Shown: positions 18,100 to 26,178 of the stretch, piece by piece
How positions within the stretch are numbered: position 1 is the stretch's first letter
How the letters are laid out: each line of letters begins with the position of its first letter
From: Ruminococcus sp.
GTDB taxonomy: Bacteria > Bacillota_A > Clostridia > Oscillospirales > Ruminococcaceae
Length of the DNA stretch: 64,000 nucleotides
Direction: 5' to 3'
Assembly: GCA_017480485.1 (NCBI GenBank)
Contig: JAFVAN010000015.1
Span: 96,863 to 160,862 of the forward strand
Position numbers and translations under genes: made by a program
Notes under the pieces: generated by a model
What the model was told of the DNA's origin: nothing
Database searches by the model: none
Seen by the model: only the letters and a program-made list of their open reading frames with translations

Positions 18100-18627
18100 A
18101 TGGCAAGAGTAAGAGTTGTTGACCCCAAAGGGCAGAAAATAGGGCTGGTAGTGGGCCTGATAGTCGGGCTGGTGTTCATTGTCATCGGCTGTGTGATGTT
18201 TTACTCCATCGGGCAGAGCGAGAAGAAGTGCACCGAGCGGGTAGACGGCATCGTAGCAGAGCTCAAGACTCGCAAGACCAAAAAGACAAGAAAGAAGACC
18301 TCCACCACCACCTACGCCCCCGTTTATGAATACACCTACAATGGGACGAAATACAGGGTCGAGAGCACTACCTCCTCGAATCCCCCCGCCTTTCAGCAGG
18401 GCCAGCAGGTAGAGATAATGATAGACCCTGACGAGCCCACCCACATCTACGTCCCGGGGGACAAGACGGCAAGGACGCTCTGCATAGTGTTCACGGCCAT
18501 AGGCGGAGTCTTCTCGGCCCTTAGCGCCCTGATACTCGTGCTGACCATACGGCGGGAACGAGCCACAGCGTCTACAGTCTACATCGGGTCCCAGGAGACC
18601 GTTGACCCGGAGCAGTTCTGGCGCTGA
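18100..18627 (+). CDS. DUF3592 family membrane protein
   Basis: 175 aa. Two transmembrane helices (LVVGLIVGLVFIVIGCVMFY and CIVFTAIGGVFSALSALILV) flank an outer domain of about 80 residues with the DUF3592 pattern: YAPVYEYTYNGTKYRVEST, then a VEIMIDPDEPTHIYVPGD segment. The family is widespread and without known function. It lies four bases after nadC, so they are probably co-transcribed. A diverged paralogue follows at 18814. Confidence 0.8.
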   Translation: MARVRVVDPKGQKIGLVVGLIVGLVFIVIGCVMFYSIGQSEKKCTERVDGIVAELKTRKTKKTRKKTSTTTYAPVYEYTYNGTKYRVESTTSSNPPAFQQGQQVEIMIDPDEPTHIYVPGDKTARTLCIVFTAIGGVFSALSALILVLTIRRERATASTVYIGSQETVDPEQFWR

Positions 18628-18668
18628 ACAGAGCCCCAGACCGACGCCGGCAAAAAAACGACCATAAC

Positions 18669-18752
18669 TCGGCGAAAAAAAGGTATCTCCCCTCCCGCAG
18701 GGAGGGAGAATACCTTTTTCCGCACCTCCCCGAGCCGCCCCGGGCGGCGAGA
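18669..18752. repeat. Double-hairpin repeat, family D (copy D4)
   Basis: GAAAAAAAGGTATCTCCC paired with GGGAGAATACCTTTTTC, then CGAGCCGC-CCCG-GGCGGCGAG. Very close to D1 at 12821, with compensating changes. Confidence 0.8.
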
Positions 18753-18813
18753 GCAAAAGAAAGACCACAGATCAAAGAAAGATAAAACAAACAGAACAAA
18801 ACGGAGAACAGCT

Positions 18814-19302
18814 ATGACACTTTACAACACCAAAGCTAACAAGAGGCTCAAGATAGCCTCTGTGGCCTGCCTGATCATCGGGTGCATCATCCTGATCCTC
18901 GTGTGCGCCGCAGCGATAATTATCAGCCTTGACGCCAGGCACTGCACAGAGCCTGTTGAGGCCGTTGTTGCCGACCAGTACGTTTCCAACAGCGTCCGAT
19001 CGAGGGGGGAGGACAAGACCCTCTACGCCCCGATCTTCACCTATGACTACAGCAACGAGACCTATACGTCAAAATATTCCTTCAGCGCAGGCTCCCCGGC
19101 CTATACGGTGGGCGAGAGCGTGAAGCTGATGATAGACCCCGAGGAGCCCACCCGGTTCTATATCCCGGGGGACAGGCAGCCGATAAAGCAGGCCATCCCC
19201 ATCCTGTGCGGCGGGCTGCTGTTCACGGCGATAGGGCTGCTGGGGCTGGGGGCCCACAAGAGGCGGGCCCTGGCGCCGAATGCCACGGAGATAAAAAAAT
19301 GA
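18814..19302 (+). CDS. DUF3592 family membrane protein (paralogue)
   Basis: 162 aa. Same plan as the protein at 18100: helix 1 (ASVACLIIGCIILILVCAAA), an outer domain with YAPIFTYDYSNETYTSKYSF and VKLMIDPEEPTRFYIPGDRQ, and helix 2 (AIPILCGGLLFTAIGLLGLG). The shared IDP(D/E)EPT motif and equal spacing show a tandem duplication, with a family D repeat between the copies. The cytosolic tail is short. Function unknown. Confidence 0.8.
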   Translation: MTLYNTKANKRLKIASVACLIIGCIILILVCAAAIIISLDARHCTEPVEAVVADQYVSNSVRSRGEDKTLYAPIFTYDYSNETYTSKYSFSAGSPAYTVGESVKLMIDPEEPTRFYIPGDRQPIKQAIPILCGGLLFTAIGLLGLGAHKRRALAPNATEIKK

Positions 19303-19356
19303 TCTCCATCGGCTGAGCGCCGGACGAAAAACTAAATGAAAAAAGGAGCGCTGGCC

Positions 19357-20151
19357 ATGCCGGGAATAACCGACTGCGAAAGACAATTCCACATCCAGAC
19401 CCTGCCCGAGGAGGTGGGGCGATATGTTATCCTTGCGGGAGACCCTGCACGGGTGCCTCTCATAGCCCGGCTGCTGGAGGGTGCCGCACAGGTGGCCTAC
19501 AACCGGGAGTTCAACGTGTATTCCGGGACCCTTGAGGGCGAGAGGGTCACTGTCTGCTCCACGGGCATAGGCGGGGCCTCGACGGCCATCGCCGTTGAGG
19601 AGCTGATAAAATGCGGGGCGGACACCTTCATCCGCGTTGGCACCTGCGGCGGGATAGCCGACAAGGTGCGGGGCGGAGATCTGGTGATTGCCTCCAGCGC
19701 CATAAGGGCCGAGGGGACCTCCTACGAGTACCTTCCCACGGGCTACCCTGCGGCGGCGGACTACGATGTGACTGAGGCTCTTGCAAGGGCCGCGGCCGCC
19801 CTCTCGCAGGACAGGGACGGCGCCAGATATCACGTCGGGGTGGTCCACTCCAAGGACAGCTTCTACGGGCAGGTAGAGACCGAGAGCTCCCCCGTGGCCT
19901 ACAAGCTGCGTGAGCGCTGGCAGAGCTACATCCGCTGCGGCTGCCTGAGCTCCGAGATGGAATGCGCGGCGCTCTACTCCGTGACACAGGCAAGAGGCGC
20001 CCGAGGCGGCGCTGTGCTTACGGCCATCTGGAACATGGAGCGCTCTCACAGCGGCGTTGACGACACCCAGACCCTTGACTCCTCCCGCGCCATCCGCTGC
20101 GCCGTGGAGGCAGTAAGGCTGCTGATAAAAGAGAGCGGCAAAAATGGCTGA
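19357..20151 (+). CDS. udp: Nucleoside phosphorylase, uridine phosphorylase-like
   Basis: 264 aa, start at 19357 because AAAAGGAG sits eight bases upstream; an ATG at 19336 has no ribosome site. PNP/UDP phosphorylase fold: phosphate loop AGDPARVPLIARLL, VCSTGIGGASTAIAVEEL, a RVGTCGG segment (uridine phosphorylases have RxGT) and the ribose-binding SSEMECAALYSV. Cleaves uridine with phosphate to uracil and ribose 1-phosphate in nucleoside salvage. The base-specific residues cannot be settled by eye, so another pyrimidine or purine nucleoside is possible. It overlaps the following acylphosphatase gene by eight bases. Confidence 0.85.
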   Translation: MPGITDCERQFHIQTLPEEVGRYVILAGDPARVPLIARLLEGAAQVAYNREFNVYSGTLEGERVTVCSTGIGGASTAIAVEELIKCGADTFIRVGTCGGIADKVRGGDLVIASSAIRAEGTSYEYLPTGYPAAADYDVTEALARAAAALSQDRDGARYHVGVVHSKDSFYGQVETESSPVAYKLRERWQSYIRCGCLSSEMECAALYSVTQARGARGGAVLTAIWNMERSHSGVDDTQTLDSSRAIRCAVEAVRLLIKESGKNG

Positions 20152-20419
20152 GAAAATACGTCGGCACATAGTTTTCTACGGCTCGGTGCAGGGGGTCGGC
20201 TTTCGCTACCGCGCCTATTATGCCGCCCGTGCCAACGGCGTCTCGGGCTGGATTCGCAACCGCTTCGACGGCGCTGTCGAGGCCGAGCTGGAGGGCGAGG
20301 AGCGCAGCATAGATGAGGTCATAATGGCCGTTGAGCGCGGGACCTTCATAAGCATCGAGCGGATGGAGGCCCGCACCGTGCCCCTCCACGGCGACTACGG
20401 CTTTGAGATAAGGGATTGA
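20144..20419 (+). CDS. Acylphosphatase
   Basis: 91 aa, the full family length. The motif GSVQGVGFRYRA holds the catalytic Arg, and the Asn follows in VSGWIRNRFDGAVEAELEGE. Hydrolyses carboxyl-phosphate bonds of small acyl phosphates. Its start lies inside the end of the nucleoside phosphorylase gene, so translation is coupled. The link between the two functions is not obvious. Confidence 0.93.
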   Translation: MAEKIRRHIVFYGSVQGVGFRYRAYYAARANGVSGWIRNRFDGAVEAELEGEERSIDEVIMAVERGTFISIERMEARTVPLHGDYGFEIRD

Positions 20420-20423
20420 GCTT

Positions 20424-20536
20424 TCAGAGGTTAGAGGTGAGATGTTAGAGGTTAGACGCGGTGCGCCTTCGGCGTATATTTTTAAAATCGTCCGCTTCGC
20501 GGACACCTTATCTAACCTCTAATATCTAACCTCTGA
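20424..20536. repeat. Heptamer-armed palindrome, family B (copy B1)
   Basis: The left arm is four heptamers of the GGTTAGA type. Two core hairpins follow (GCGCCTTCGGCG and GTCCGC-TTC-GCGGAC), then the complementary right arm TCTAACCTCTAATATCTAACCTC. It begins four bases after the acylphosphatase stop codon. Confidence 0.88.
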
Positions 20537-20561
20537 ATGCCCTTCCGGGCAGGTGATGTGA

Positions 20562-21122
20562 TTGCTCCATGCGGTGATAGGTTTTTTAAAGGAAAACATA
20601 GTCTGCGATATTTTTCTGGTGCTGGGGCTTGTTACAATTTTTATTACTTACGTTGCGGCGCCCGCCGCAAGTAAAAAGTCGGGGCGTCATGTTTCGGGCA
20701 TCCCCGCAGTGGGCGGCCTGCTGATAGCTCTGGGGTTTCTGACGTCCCCGGTGAAGTGGCTGGCCCTGCTGGGCCTGCTGGAGCCCGGCGTGCTCTATTT
20801 TATTTTCAGGTGCATCCCGGACATCATCAAGGCCGAGCGGGATACGAAGAACGCTGTACCTCCCGCCGAGCTGGAGGGCGGGCAGGTGCTTGAATACAGC
20901 ACCTACAAAAACCGCTACGACGAGATCCGAACGCCCAACGGGCCCTACGAGGGCAGCTACATCGTCCATCCGATAGTGAGGTACATAATAACCAAAAAGG
21001 ACGGCAGCTACCGACTGCTGGAGCAAGAAATGAACCAAAGGATCGCAAGGGTCACAGAGCACCCTTCGCTTGAGGCCTGCAGGGCGGCTGCTTCCCGCAA
21101 GGCAAAATGGAAAACACTTTAA
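20562..21122 (+). CDS. Membrane protein of unknown function
   Basis: 186 aa. It begins with TTG at 20562 behind AGGTGAT; no better in-frame start is visible. Two or three hydrophobic segments lie in the first 90 residues (DIFLVLGLVTIFITYVAAP and VGGLLIALGFLTSPVKWLAL, then LEPGVLYFIFRCI), followed by a cytosolic domain of about 95 residues with the charged segment RTPNGPYEGSYIVHPIVRYI. I do not recognise a family. It is bounded by a family B repeat upstream and a family D repeat downstream, and appears monocistronic. Confidence 0.65.
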   Translation: MLHAVIGFLKENIVCDIFLVLGLVTIFITYVAAPAASKKSGRHVSGIPAVGGLLIALGFLTSPVKWLALLGLLEPGVLYFIFRCIPDIIKAERDTKNAVPPAELEGGQVLEYSTYKNRYDEIRTPNGPYEGSYIVHPIVRYIITKKDGSYRLLEQEMNQRIARVTEHPSLEACRAAASRKAKWKTL

Positions 21123-21148
21123 GCATGAAAAAGGTAATTTAAAAACCA

Positions 21149-21222
21149 GCGAAAAATGCTCTCCCCGCCGTCAGGCGGGAGAGTGCATTTTCCGCGCCTC
21201 CGAGCCGCCGCAGGCGGCGAGG
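21149..21222. repeat. Double-hairpin repeat, family D (copy D5)
   Basis: GCGAAAAATGCTCTCCCC-type arm paired with GGGAGAGTGCATTTTCCGC, then CGAGCCGCC-GCA-GGCGGCGAG. Relative to D1 and D4 the first stem has changed sequence on both arms yet still pairs. Confidence 0.8.
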
Positions 21223-21263
21223 TCTGCTAAAACGGAGAAATAATTTTAGAAGGAGGTCTTTTA

Positions 21264-21785
21264 ATGAACACCATCGAAGCAATGAAGACAAGAAGGAGCT
21301 GCCGCGATTTCCTTGACAGGATGCCAAACGAGCAGACCATCCGCGAGATCGCCGAGGCAGGCAGCTACGCCGCTTCGGGCATGAACAGGCAGGCGCCCAT
21401 CATCATCTGCGTCACCGACCGCCGCACCCGCGACTGGCTCTCGGAGCTCAACGCCAGGATCATGGGCAAGGAGAACTTTGACCCCTTCTACGGCGCTCCC
21501 GCCATATTGATCGTACTGGCGGACAAGAACGTTCCCACCCACGTTTATGACGGCAGCCTTGTAATGGGAAATCTCATGCTTGCCGCCAGCGAAAAGGGTC
21601 TGGCCTCCTGCTGGATACACCGCGCAAAAGAGGAATTTGAGACCGAGGAGGGCCGCGAGCTCCTGAAGTCCCTTGGCATCGAGGGCGACTACGAGGGCAT
21701 CGGTCACTGCGCTCTCGGCTACGCCGCAACCCCTGCCGCTCCCGCCCCTGCCCGCAAGGAGAATTATATCAGGTTTGTGAAGTGA
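21264..21785 (+). CDS. Nitroreductase family protein
   Basis: 173 aa, start after AGAAGGAGG. FMN-dependent oxidoreductase fold: N-terminal KTRRSCRDFLDRM (Arg residues contact the FMN phosphate), an AGSYAASGMNRQAPIIICVT segment, a YGAPAILIVLADK strand and GNLMLAASEKGLASCWIH. This is the short Clostridia subfamily that acts on quinones, flavins or nitro compounds using NAD(P)H. Substrate unknown. Single gene. Confidence 0.9.
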   Translation: MNTIEAMKTRRSCRDFLDRMPNEQTIREIAEAGSYAASGMNRQAPIIICVTDRRTRDWLSELNARIMGKENFDPFYGAPAILIVLADKNVPTHVYDGSLVMGNLMLAASEKGLASCWIHRAKEEFETEEGRELLKSLGIEGDYEGIGHCALGYAATPAAPAPARKENYIRFVK

Positions 21786-21832
21786 GCGGAGGGTGAAAAA
21801 CCCAAAGGCCGCAAAAGGCGGAAAAATATCAC

Positions 21833-21861
21833 TTTACTTTTTTCAGAAGTTATGCTATAAT
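21833..21861 (+). promoter_or_regulatory. Sigma-A promoter of the lipoprotein gene
   Basis: TTTACT, 17-base spacer ending TGC (extended -10), TATAAT. Confidence 0.82.
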
Positions 21862-21908
21862 TGTAGTGAGCGTAATTGCGCAAATCTTTTTTCAAAGGGG
21901 AAAATAAC

Positions 21909-23495
21909 ATGAACAAGAAATTACTTGCAGGCTTTCTTTCACTGACGCTGGCGCTTTCGGTGTTAACGGCCTGCGGCTCGTCCTCGGATGATGATGATGA
22001 CGACGACGAGAGCATAGCTCCCAAGAAATCCCTTGCCGTTGATTCTGCGGCGCCGGAAGAAAGCGATGACACAAACGCGGAGAGCCAGCCCGAAGAGAGC
22101 GCGGCCGATACTGCCGCCCAAACTCAGGCCCCCGACGAGAGCGTTCCCGATTATTCCGTTGTTGACGAAAACGCAGGCGAGCCCCTGACGTCCGCCCTCA
22201 AAAAGCTCGGTGCCTTCCCATACAACAGCGATATGGATTATTACGGCTACATCGCGATAGTGGATTACGACACGAACTCCGGCAAGATGTTCGACTACCT
22301 GGGCAACCCCATGGCAGGCGGCGCACAGATCAGTGTGAACGACATTGCATATATAGATACCTCGCTGGGGCTCTACAGCTACGGCCTGCCCTCCGATGAC
22401 GGACAGTACAGCTACATCTGCATTTTTGACGCCCTTGGCAACGAGCTCATCCCCATAAGCGAGAAGGTGGGCTATGCCGAGACCATCAACGAGCGCTACA
22501 TCGCCCTTTACTATCCCGAGGGCATCACCACCAACAAGGACGAGGCTATCTACTTCAGGAGCAGCGACGGTATAGCCATCTCTCCCGGCGAGGACGACAT
22601 TCTCTACAAGGGACACATCTCCATTTACGACCTTGAAACCAAGGCTCTGGTCCCCGACCTGAAATTCACTGAGGTCCCCAGACTCAAAGGCTACGGCGAC
22701 ATAATCCAGGTGGACTATGACTATTACTACGACTCTCAGGGCAAGGAGCTCGGCTTTAAGAAGGACGAGATAGAGCCCAAGGGCTCAAAGTTCCTCTTCA
22801 AGTATGACAGAGAATACAAAAAGTACTCTGTGCTTGACCACGACAAGAACACCCTCTTTACGCTTGACAAGGATGTAACGGTCTACTCTGTGAGCGACGA
22901 CAACGAATACATCACCGTTTCCAAGTACGACAAGGATAAATCGGTCACCCTCATGGGCGTTGTGAACTCCAAGGGCGATCAGGTGGTAGATTACAAATAC
23001 AAGTATCTCAGTCCCATAGGCGGCAGCTTCTACGAGTATCAGACCAGTGGCAGCAGCGATTACATTTACGGCATCCTTGACGCTGCAACAGGCAAGGAGC
23101 TCACCAAGGACGAGTACGACACCATCTACGACTACGAGGGCACAGGCTTCCTCAAGCTGAAAAACGACAGCGGCAACGTAATGATCGACACCGAGGGCAA
23201 GGAGCTTGCCAAGGCGAGCGATAACGACAACCTCAGCTACGCCCCCTATTACATCAAGGACGGCGACAACTACAAGATGCTCAACTACTCCACCAAGGAG
23301 TTCTCCATTGATGTTGGCGACTACTACAGCGACTACTTCAAGGGCATATTGGTAGAGGACAAGGACAACAAGGCAGTATACGATGTACGCACAGGCGACA
23401 AGATCCTTGAAGGCTACGACAAGCTTGCCGAGGCTTACGGCTTCTTCTACGCCTTCTATGGCGAGACTGCGGTGGTATATCAGCTGGTAATTTGA
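21909..23495 (+). CDS. Lipoprotein with WG-repeat-like segments
   Basis: 528 aa, start at 21909 after AAAGGGG. The lipobox is LTAC with Cys20, followed by a run of seven Asp and an acidic Ser/Ala/Glu linker to about residue 90. The remainder is beta-rich and contains repeated units in the style of the WG (KWG) repeat, such as GVVNSKGDQVVDYKYKYLSP and YGILDAATGKELTKDEYDTI, then VMIDTEGKELA. WG-repeat proteins are usually exported and their function is generally unknown. It is convergent with the deacetylase gene and shares a bidirectional terminator with it. Confidence 0.78.
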   Translation: MNKKLLAGFLSLTLALSVLTACGSSSDDDDDDDESIAPKKSLAVDSAAPEESDDTNAESQPEESAADTAAQTQAPDESVPDYSVVDENAGEPLTSALKKLGAFPYNSDMDYYGYIAIVDYDTNSGKMFDYLGNPMAGGAQISVNDIAYIDTSLGLYSYGLPSDDGQYSYICIFDALGNELIPISEKVGYAETINERYIALYYPEGITTNKDEAIYFRSSDGIAISPGEDDILYKGHISIYDLETKALVPDLKFTEVPRLKGYGDIIQVDYDYYYDSQGKELGFKKDEIEPKGSKFLFKYDREYKKYSVLDHDKNTLFTLDKDVTVYSVSDDNEYITVSKYDKDKSVTLMGVVNSKGDQVVDYKYKYLSPIGGSFYEYQTSGSSDYIYGILDAATGKELTKDEYDTIYDYEGTGFLKLKNDSGNVMIDTEGKELAKASDNDNLSYAPYYIKDGDNYKMLNYSTKEFSIDVGDYYSDYFKGILVEDKDNKAVYDVRTGDKILEGYDKLAEAYGFFYAFYGETAVVYQLVI

Positions 23496-23516
23496 TACCG
23501 GGCTCAGCCCGAAACG

Positions 23517-23558
23517 AAAACAGGACCTCAACCCGAATGGGTCGAGGTCCTGTTTTTT
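23517..23558. terminator. Bidirectional terminator
   Basis: AACAGGACCTC-AACCC...GGGT-GAGGTCCTGTT with A and T runs on both sides, between two convergent genes. Confidence 0.9.
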
Positions 23559-23582
23559 ATTATCCCATGCAAAGCGCTTGCT

Positions 23583-24428
23583 TTACCAGTTGCCCTCCTG
23601 CATGGCGTTTGAATATATCTTCTGGGTGGAGTCGTGGACGGGCTCGATGCCCTTGGCATAGAACAGGTCAGAGAGGGTGACCAGCTCGTAGCCCTCCTCC
23701 TGAAGCTTCGGGATGATAACATCGAGGGCGTCAACAGTATTGTAGTTCATGTCGGCGTCGTGCAGCAGGATGATGCCGCCGTCCTCGGCCTGCTCGAGGG
23801 TCTTCTCGATGCGGGTCTCGGTGCTCACCTTGTCGTCCCAGTCGTTGCAGCCCTTGCCGTTGATGAAGGGCAGGTCGATGGTCTCGAACATCTTGGAATT
23901 AACAGCGATATAGGGCGGGCGGAAGAATTTGGTGGGCTCACCCGTATACTGCTCCACAAGGTCAGAGGTATACTGTATCTCCGCGGCGATCTCCTCGGCG
24001 GACATTTTGTTCATGTAGGAGTGGGTCTTGGAGTGGTTGTTTATCTCGCAGCCCATATCGTAGGCCCGCTTCATGACCTGCGCGCTCTCCTCGTTGATGT
24101 TGTCGCCAATGACGAAGAAGGATGCCTTTGCATTATACTTTTCCAGCACGTCCAGCACATAGGGGGTGCAGGTGATGTTGGGGCCGTCGTCAAAGGTAAG
24201 GGCGATGACCTTTCCATATTCCTCGGGCTGCTTTTCGGGGTGATGGGTGGTGCCTGTAGTGGTAGTGGTCTCGGGTTCTGCGGCGCTCTCCTCGGGAGCG
24301 TCAGTCTGCGCGGCCCCGTCAGAGCCTGCGGCAGAGGCAGCGGCGCTTGAATCCGCCGAGCTGCATCCTGTAACAGCTAATGTCATTACCATTCCTCCGA
24401 TCAGCAGCAGTTTTTTAAGCCTGCTCAT
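23583..24428 (-). CDS. Polysaccharide deacetylase lipoprotein (CE4/NodB)
   Basis: 281 aa. The lipobox VTGC with Cys22 anchors it outside the membrane. After an Ala/Ser/Thr-rich linker (25-70) the NodB domain starts at ALTFDDGPN (catalytic Asp and metal Asp), followed by EINNHSKTHSYMNKMS (the metal-binding HxxxH motif), RPPYIAVNS and ILLHDADMN. All CE4 motifs are intact, so it is likely to remove acetyl groups from peptidoglycan or another glycan. Its start overlaps the yebC stop codon (TGATG), an unusual operon partner. Confidence 0.9.
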   Translation of the reverse strand: MSRLKKLLLIGGMVMTLAVTGCSSADSSAAASAAGSDGAAQTDAPEESAAEPETTTTTGTTHHPEKQPEEYGKVIALTFDDGPNITCTPYVLDVLEKYNAKASFFVIGDNINEESAQVMKRAYDMGCEINNHSKTHSYMNKMSAEEIAAEIQYTSDLVEQYTGEPTKFFRPPYIAVNSKMFETIDLPFINGKGCNDWDDKVSTETRIEKTLEQAEDGGIILLHDADMNYNTVDALDVIIPKLQEEGYELVTLSDLFYAKGIEPVHDSTQKIYSNAMQEGNW

Positions 24429-25174
24429 CAGTCCTCATCCTCGTCCTCGGGCATATTGCCCCAGTTGTGATATACGTTCTGAACGTCGTCGTTGTCCTCC
24501 AGATGCTCCAGCAGCAGGCCCATCTTGCGGATGGCATCCTCGTCATCGAGGTTGGTGTAGCTGGAGGGGACCTTCTCGGCCTCGGCAGAGAGCACCTTAT
24601 AGCCCATGGCCTCCAGAGCCTCTCTTACGGCTGTGCAGTCGTTGGGGCCGCAGCTGATCTCCACAACGTCGTCCTCGATGTTGAAGTCGTCGGCGCCTGC
24701 CTCCATGCAGTCCTCCATCAGCTTGTCCTCGTCTGCGCCGTTGTTCTCCAGGATGACTGTACCCTTATCGGAGAACATGAAGGAAACGCAGCCGCTGGTG
24801 CCCAGATTGCCGCCGAACTTGTCGAAGTAGTGGCGAACGTCTCCGGCGGTACGGTTCTTGTTGTCGGTGAGGCACTCAACGATAACGGCAACGCCGCTGG
24901 GGCCGTAGCCCTCGTAGACCATATCCTCGTAGTTAGTCTTCTCGCCGTCGCCTGCGGCCTTTTTGATTATTCTTTCGATATTATCGTTGGGGACGTTATT
25001 GGCCTTGGCCTTGGCGATAAGGTCACGGAGCTTGGCGTTGTTTGCGGGATCTGCGCCGCCCTCCTTAACGACCACTGCCATCTCTCTGCCGATCTTGGTA
25101 AAGATCTTGGCGCGTGCGGAGTCGGTGGCCTCCTTCTTTCTCTTGATATTAGCCCATTTTGAATGTCCGGACAT
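24428..25174 (-). CDS. YebC/PmpR (TACO1) family protein
   Basis: 248 aa. N-terminal MSGHSKWANIKRKKEATDSA is diagnostic for the family, and ANNVPNDNIERIIKKA and YEGYGPSGVAVIVECLTDNK follow as expected; the acidic C-terminus is typical. Members bind DNA as regulators or, as shown for some, help ribosomes through difficult peptide stretches. Strong promoter upstream. It is co-transcribed with the polysaccharide deacetylase. Confidence 0.93.
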   Translation of the reverse strand: MSGHSKWANIKRKKEATDSARAKIFTKIGREMAVVVKEGGADPANNAKLRDLIAKAKANNVPNDNIERIIKKAAGDGEKTNYEDMVYEGYGPSGVAVIVECLTDNKNRTAGDVRHYFDKFGGNLGTSGCVSFMFSDKGTVILENNGADEDKLMEDCMEAGADDFNIEDDVVEISCGPNDCTAVREALEAMGYKVLSAEAEKVPSSYTNLDDEDAIRKMGLLLEHLEDNDDVQNVYHNWGNMPEDEDED

Positions 25175-25215
25175 TTTATTTCCTCCTTGATGATAGTAAG
25201 TATATTAACTGTATA

Positions 25216-25244
25216 ATTATACAATAGATAAATAAAAATGTCAA
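25216..25244 (-). promoter_or_regulatory. Sigma-A promoter of the yebC operon
   Basis: Minus-strand TTGACA, 17-base spacer, TATAAT; the -10 has no TGn extension. Confidence 0.85.
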
Positions 25245-25250
25245 GACCTA

Positions 25251-25396
25251 AGCGTCGGCGTGCCGCGGCTTTTGTGGAGTAAGCAATGTTTTAAGAAAGT
25301 TCTGACATCACGCATTCAATTAAAAGTTATTTAACTGCTTTTTAAATCGTGAAACAGCCTTGGGCGGCGAGTCCGAGTCGGGAATATTTTTATTGA
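25251..25396. other. Divergent intergenic region, no gene seen
   Basis: About 145 bases between the yebC promoter and the response-regulator control region. AT-rich with a GC-rich patch at about 25361-25380. No reading frame with a ribosome site, no clear terminator, and no riboswitch that I recognise. Confidence 0.45.
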
Positions 25397-25418
25397 TTGA
25401 CAATCACCCGTCGGTATG

Positions 25419-25450
25419 TTAAACTAATTTTAAGGCTTGTATACTATAAT
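25419..25450 (+). promoter_or_regulatory. Response-regulator-type direct repeat and -10 of the two-component operon
   Basis: TTAAACTAATTTTAAGG (25419-25435) holds two TTAA half-sites with an 11-base period. Nine bases later comes TATAAT (25445-25450). The normal -35 place (about 25422-25427) has no consensus, as at an activator-dependent promoter. The same arrangement stands at 27611-27642. An alternative is a plain sigma-A promoter TTGACA (25397) -17- TAAACT (25420), in which case the repeat would overlap its -10 and act as a repressor site. Confidence 0.6.
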
Positions 25451-25492
25451 ATAGCCAAAAGCTGTGAACAACATTAAAACGAGGTGTTTGAT

Positions 25493-26167
25493 ATGAGACT
25501 GCTTCTTGCAGAGGACGAGCACGAGCTCTCTAACGCGCTGTGCGCGGTGTTAAAGCACAATAACTATTCCGTGGACGCGGTGTATGACGGGGCGGACGCC
25601 TATGCCTACGGCAGGACAGGCGACTACGACGGCATCGTGCTGGACCTGATGATGCCGAAGATGAACGGCATCGAGGTGCTGAAAAAGCTGAGAGCCGAGG
25701 GCATAGCCTCGCCTGTGCTGATACTCACCGCCAAGAGCGAGACCGACGACAAGATAACCGGCCTTGACGCAGGGGCCGACGACTACCTTACAAAGCCCTT
25801 CTCCATGGGCGAGCTGCTGGCGCGGATAAGGGCCATGACCCGCCGCAAGGCGGACTTCTCCCCCAACCTGCTGAAGGCGGGCAACATCAAGCTCTCCCGA
25901 GAGACCTTCGAGCTGGAGGGCCCCGAGGGCAAGCAGCGCCTTAGCTCCAAGGAGTTCCAGCTGATGGAGATGCTTATGATAAACAGCGGCCAGCTGATCT
26001 CTACCGAGAGGTTCATGGAGAAGATATGGGGCTATGATTCGGACGCCGAGATAAACGTGGTATGGGTGTACATATCCTACCTTAGGAAGAAGCTGGCGGC
26101 CCTGGGGGCGGACATCGAGATAAAGGCCGCACGGGGCATCGGCTATTCCCTTGAAAACAAAAAGTGA
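25493..26167 (+). CDS. OmpR-family response regulator
   Basis: 224 aa, start at 25493 behind GAGGTG. The receiver domain has acidic pocket EDE, phospho-acceptor Asp in GIVLDLMMPKMNG, TAKSETDD (Thr) and the Lys in YLTKPFS. The winged-helix output domain (about 130-224) has LSSKEFQLMEMLMINSGQLI and VWVYISYLRKKL. It binds DNA as a head-to-tail dimer, usually on 11-base-spaced direct repeats; such repeats stand in its own promoter and in front of the VTC operon. It is followed by its sensor kinase 11 bases on. Confidence 0.95.
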   Translation: MRLLLAEDEHELSNALCAVLKHNNYSVDAVYDGADAYAYGRTGDYDGIVLDLMMPKMNGIEVLKKLRAEGIASPVLILTAKSETDDKITGLDAGADDYLTKPFSMGELLARIRAMTRRKADFSPNLLKAGNIKLSRETFELEGPEGKQRLSSKEFQLMEMLMINSGQLISTERFMEKIWGYDSDAEINVVWVYISYLRKKLAALGADIEIKAARGIGYSLENKK

Positions 26168-26178
26168 CGGTGAGATAA

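Noticed and set aside
17194..18768. Long minus-strand open frame opposite nadC and the DUF3592 gene
   Set aside because: Complement of nadC, which has all family motifs. The frame crosses a family D repeat and intergenic DNA.
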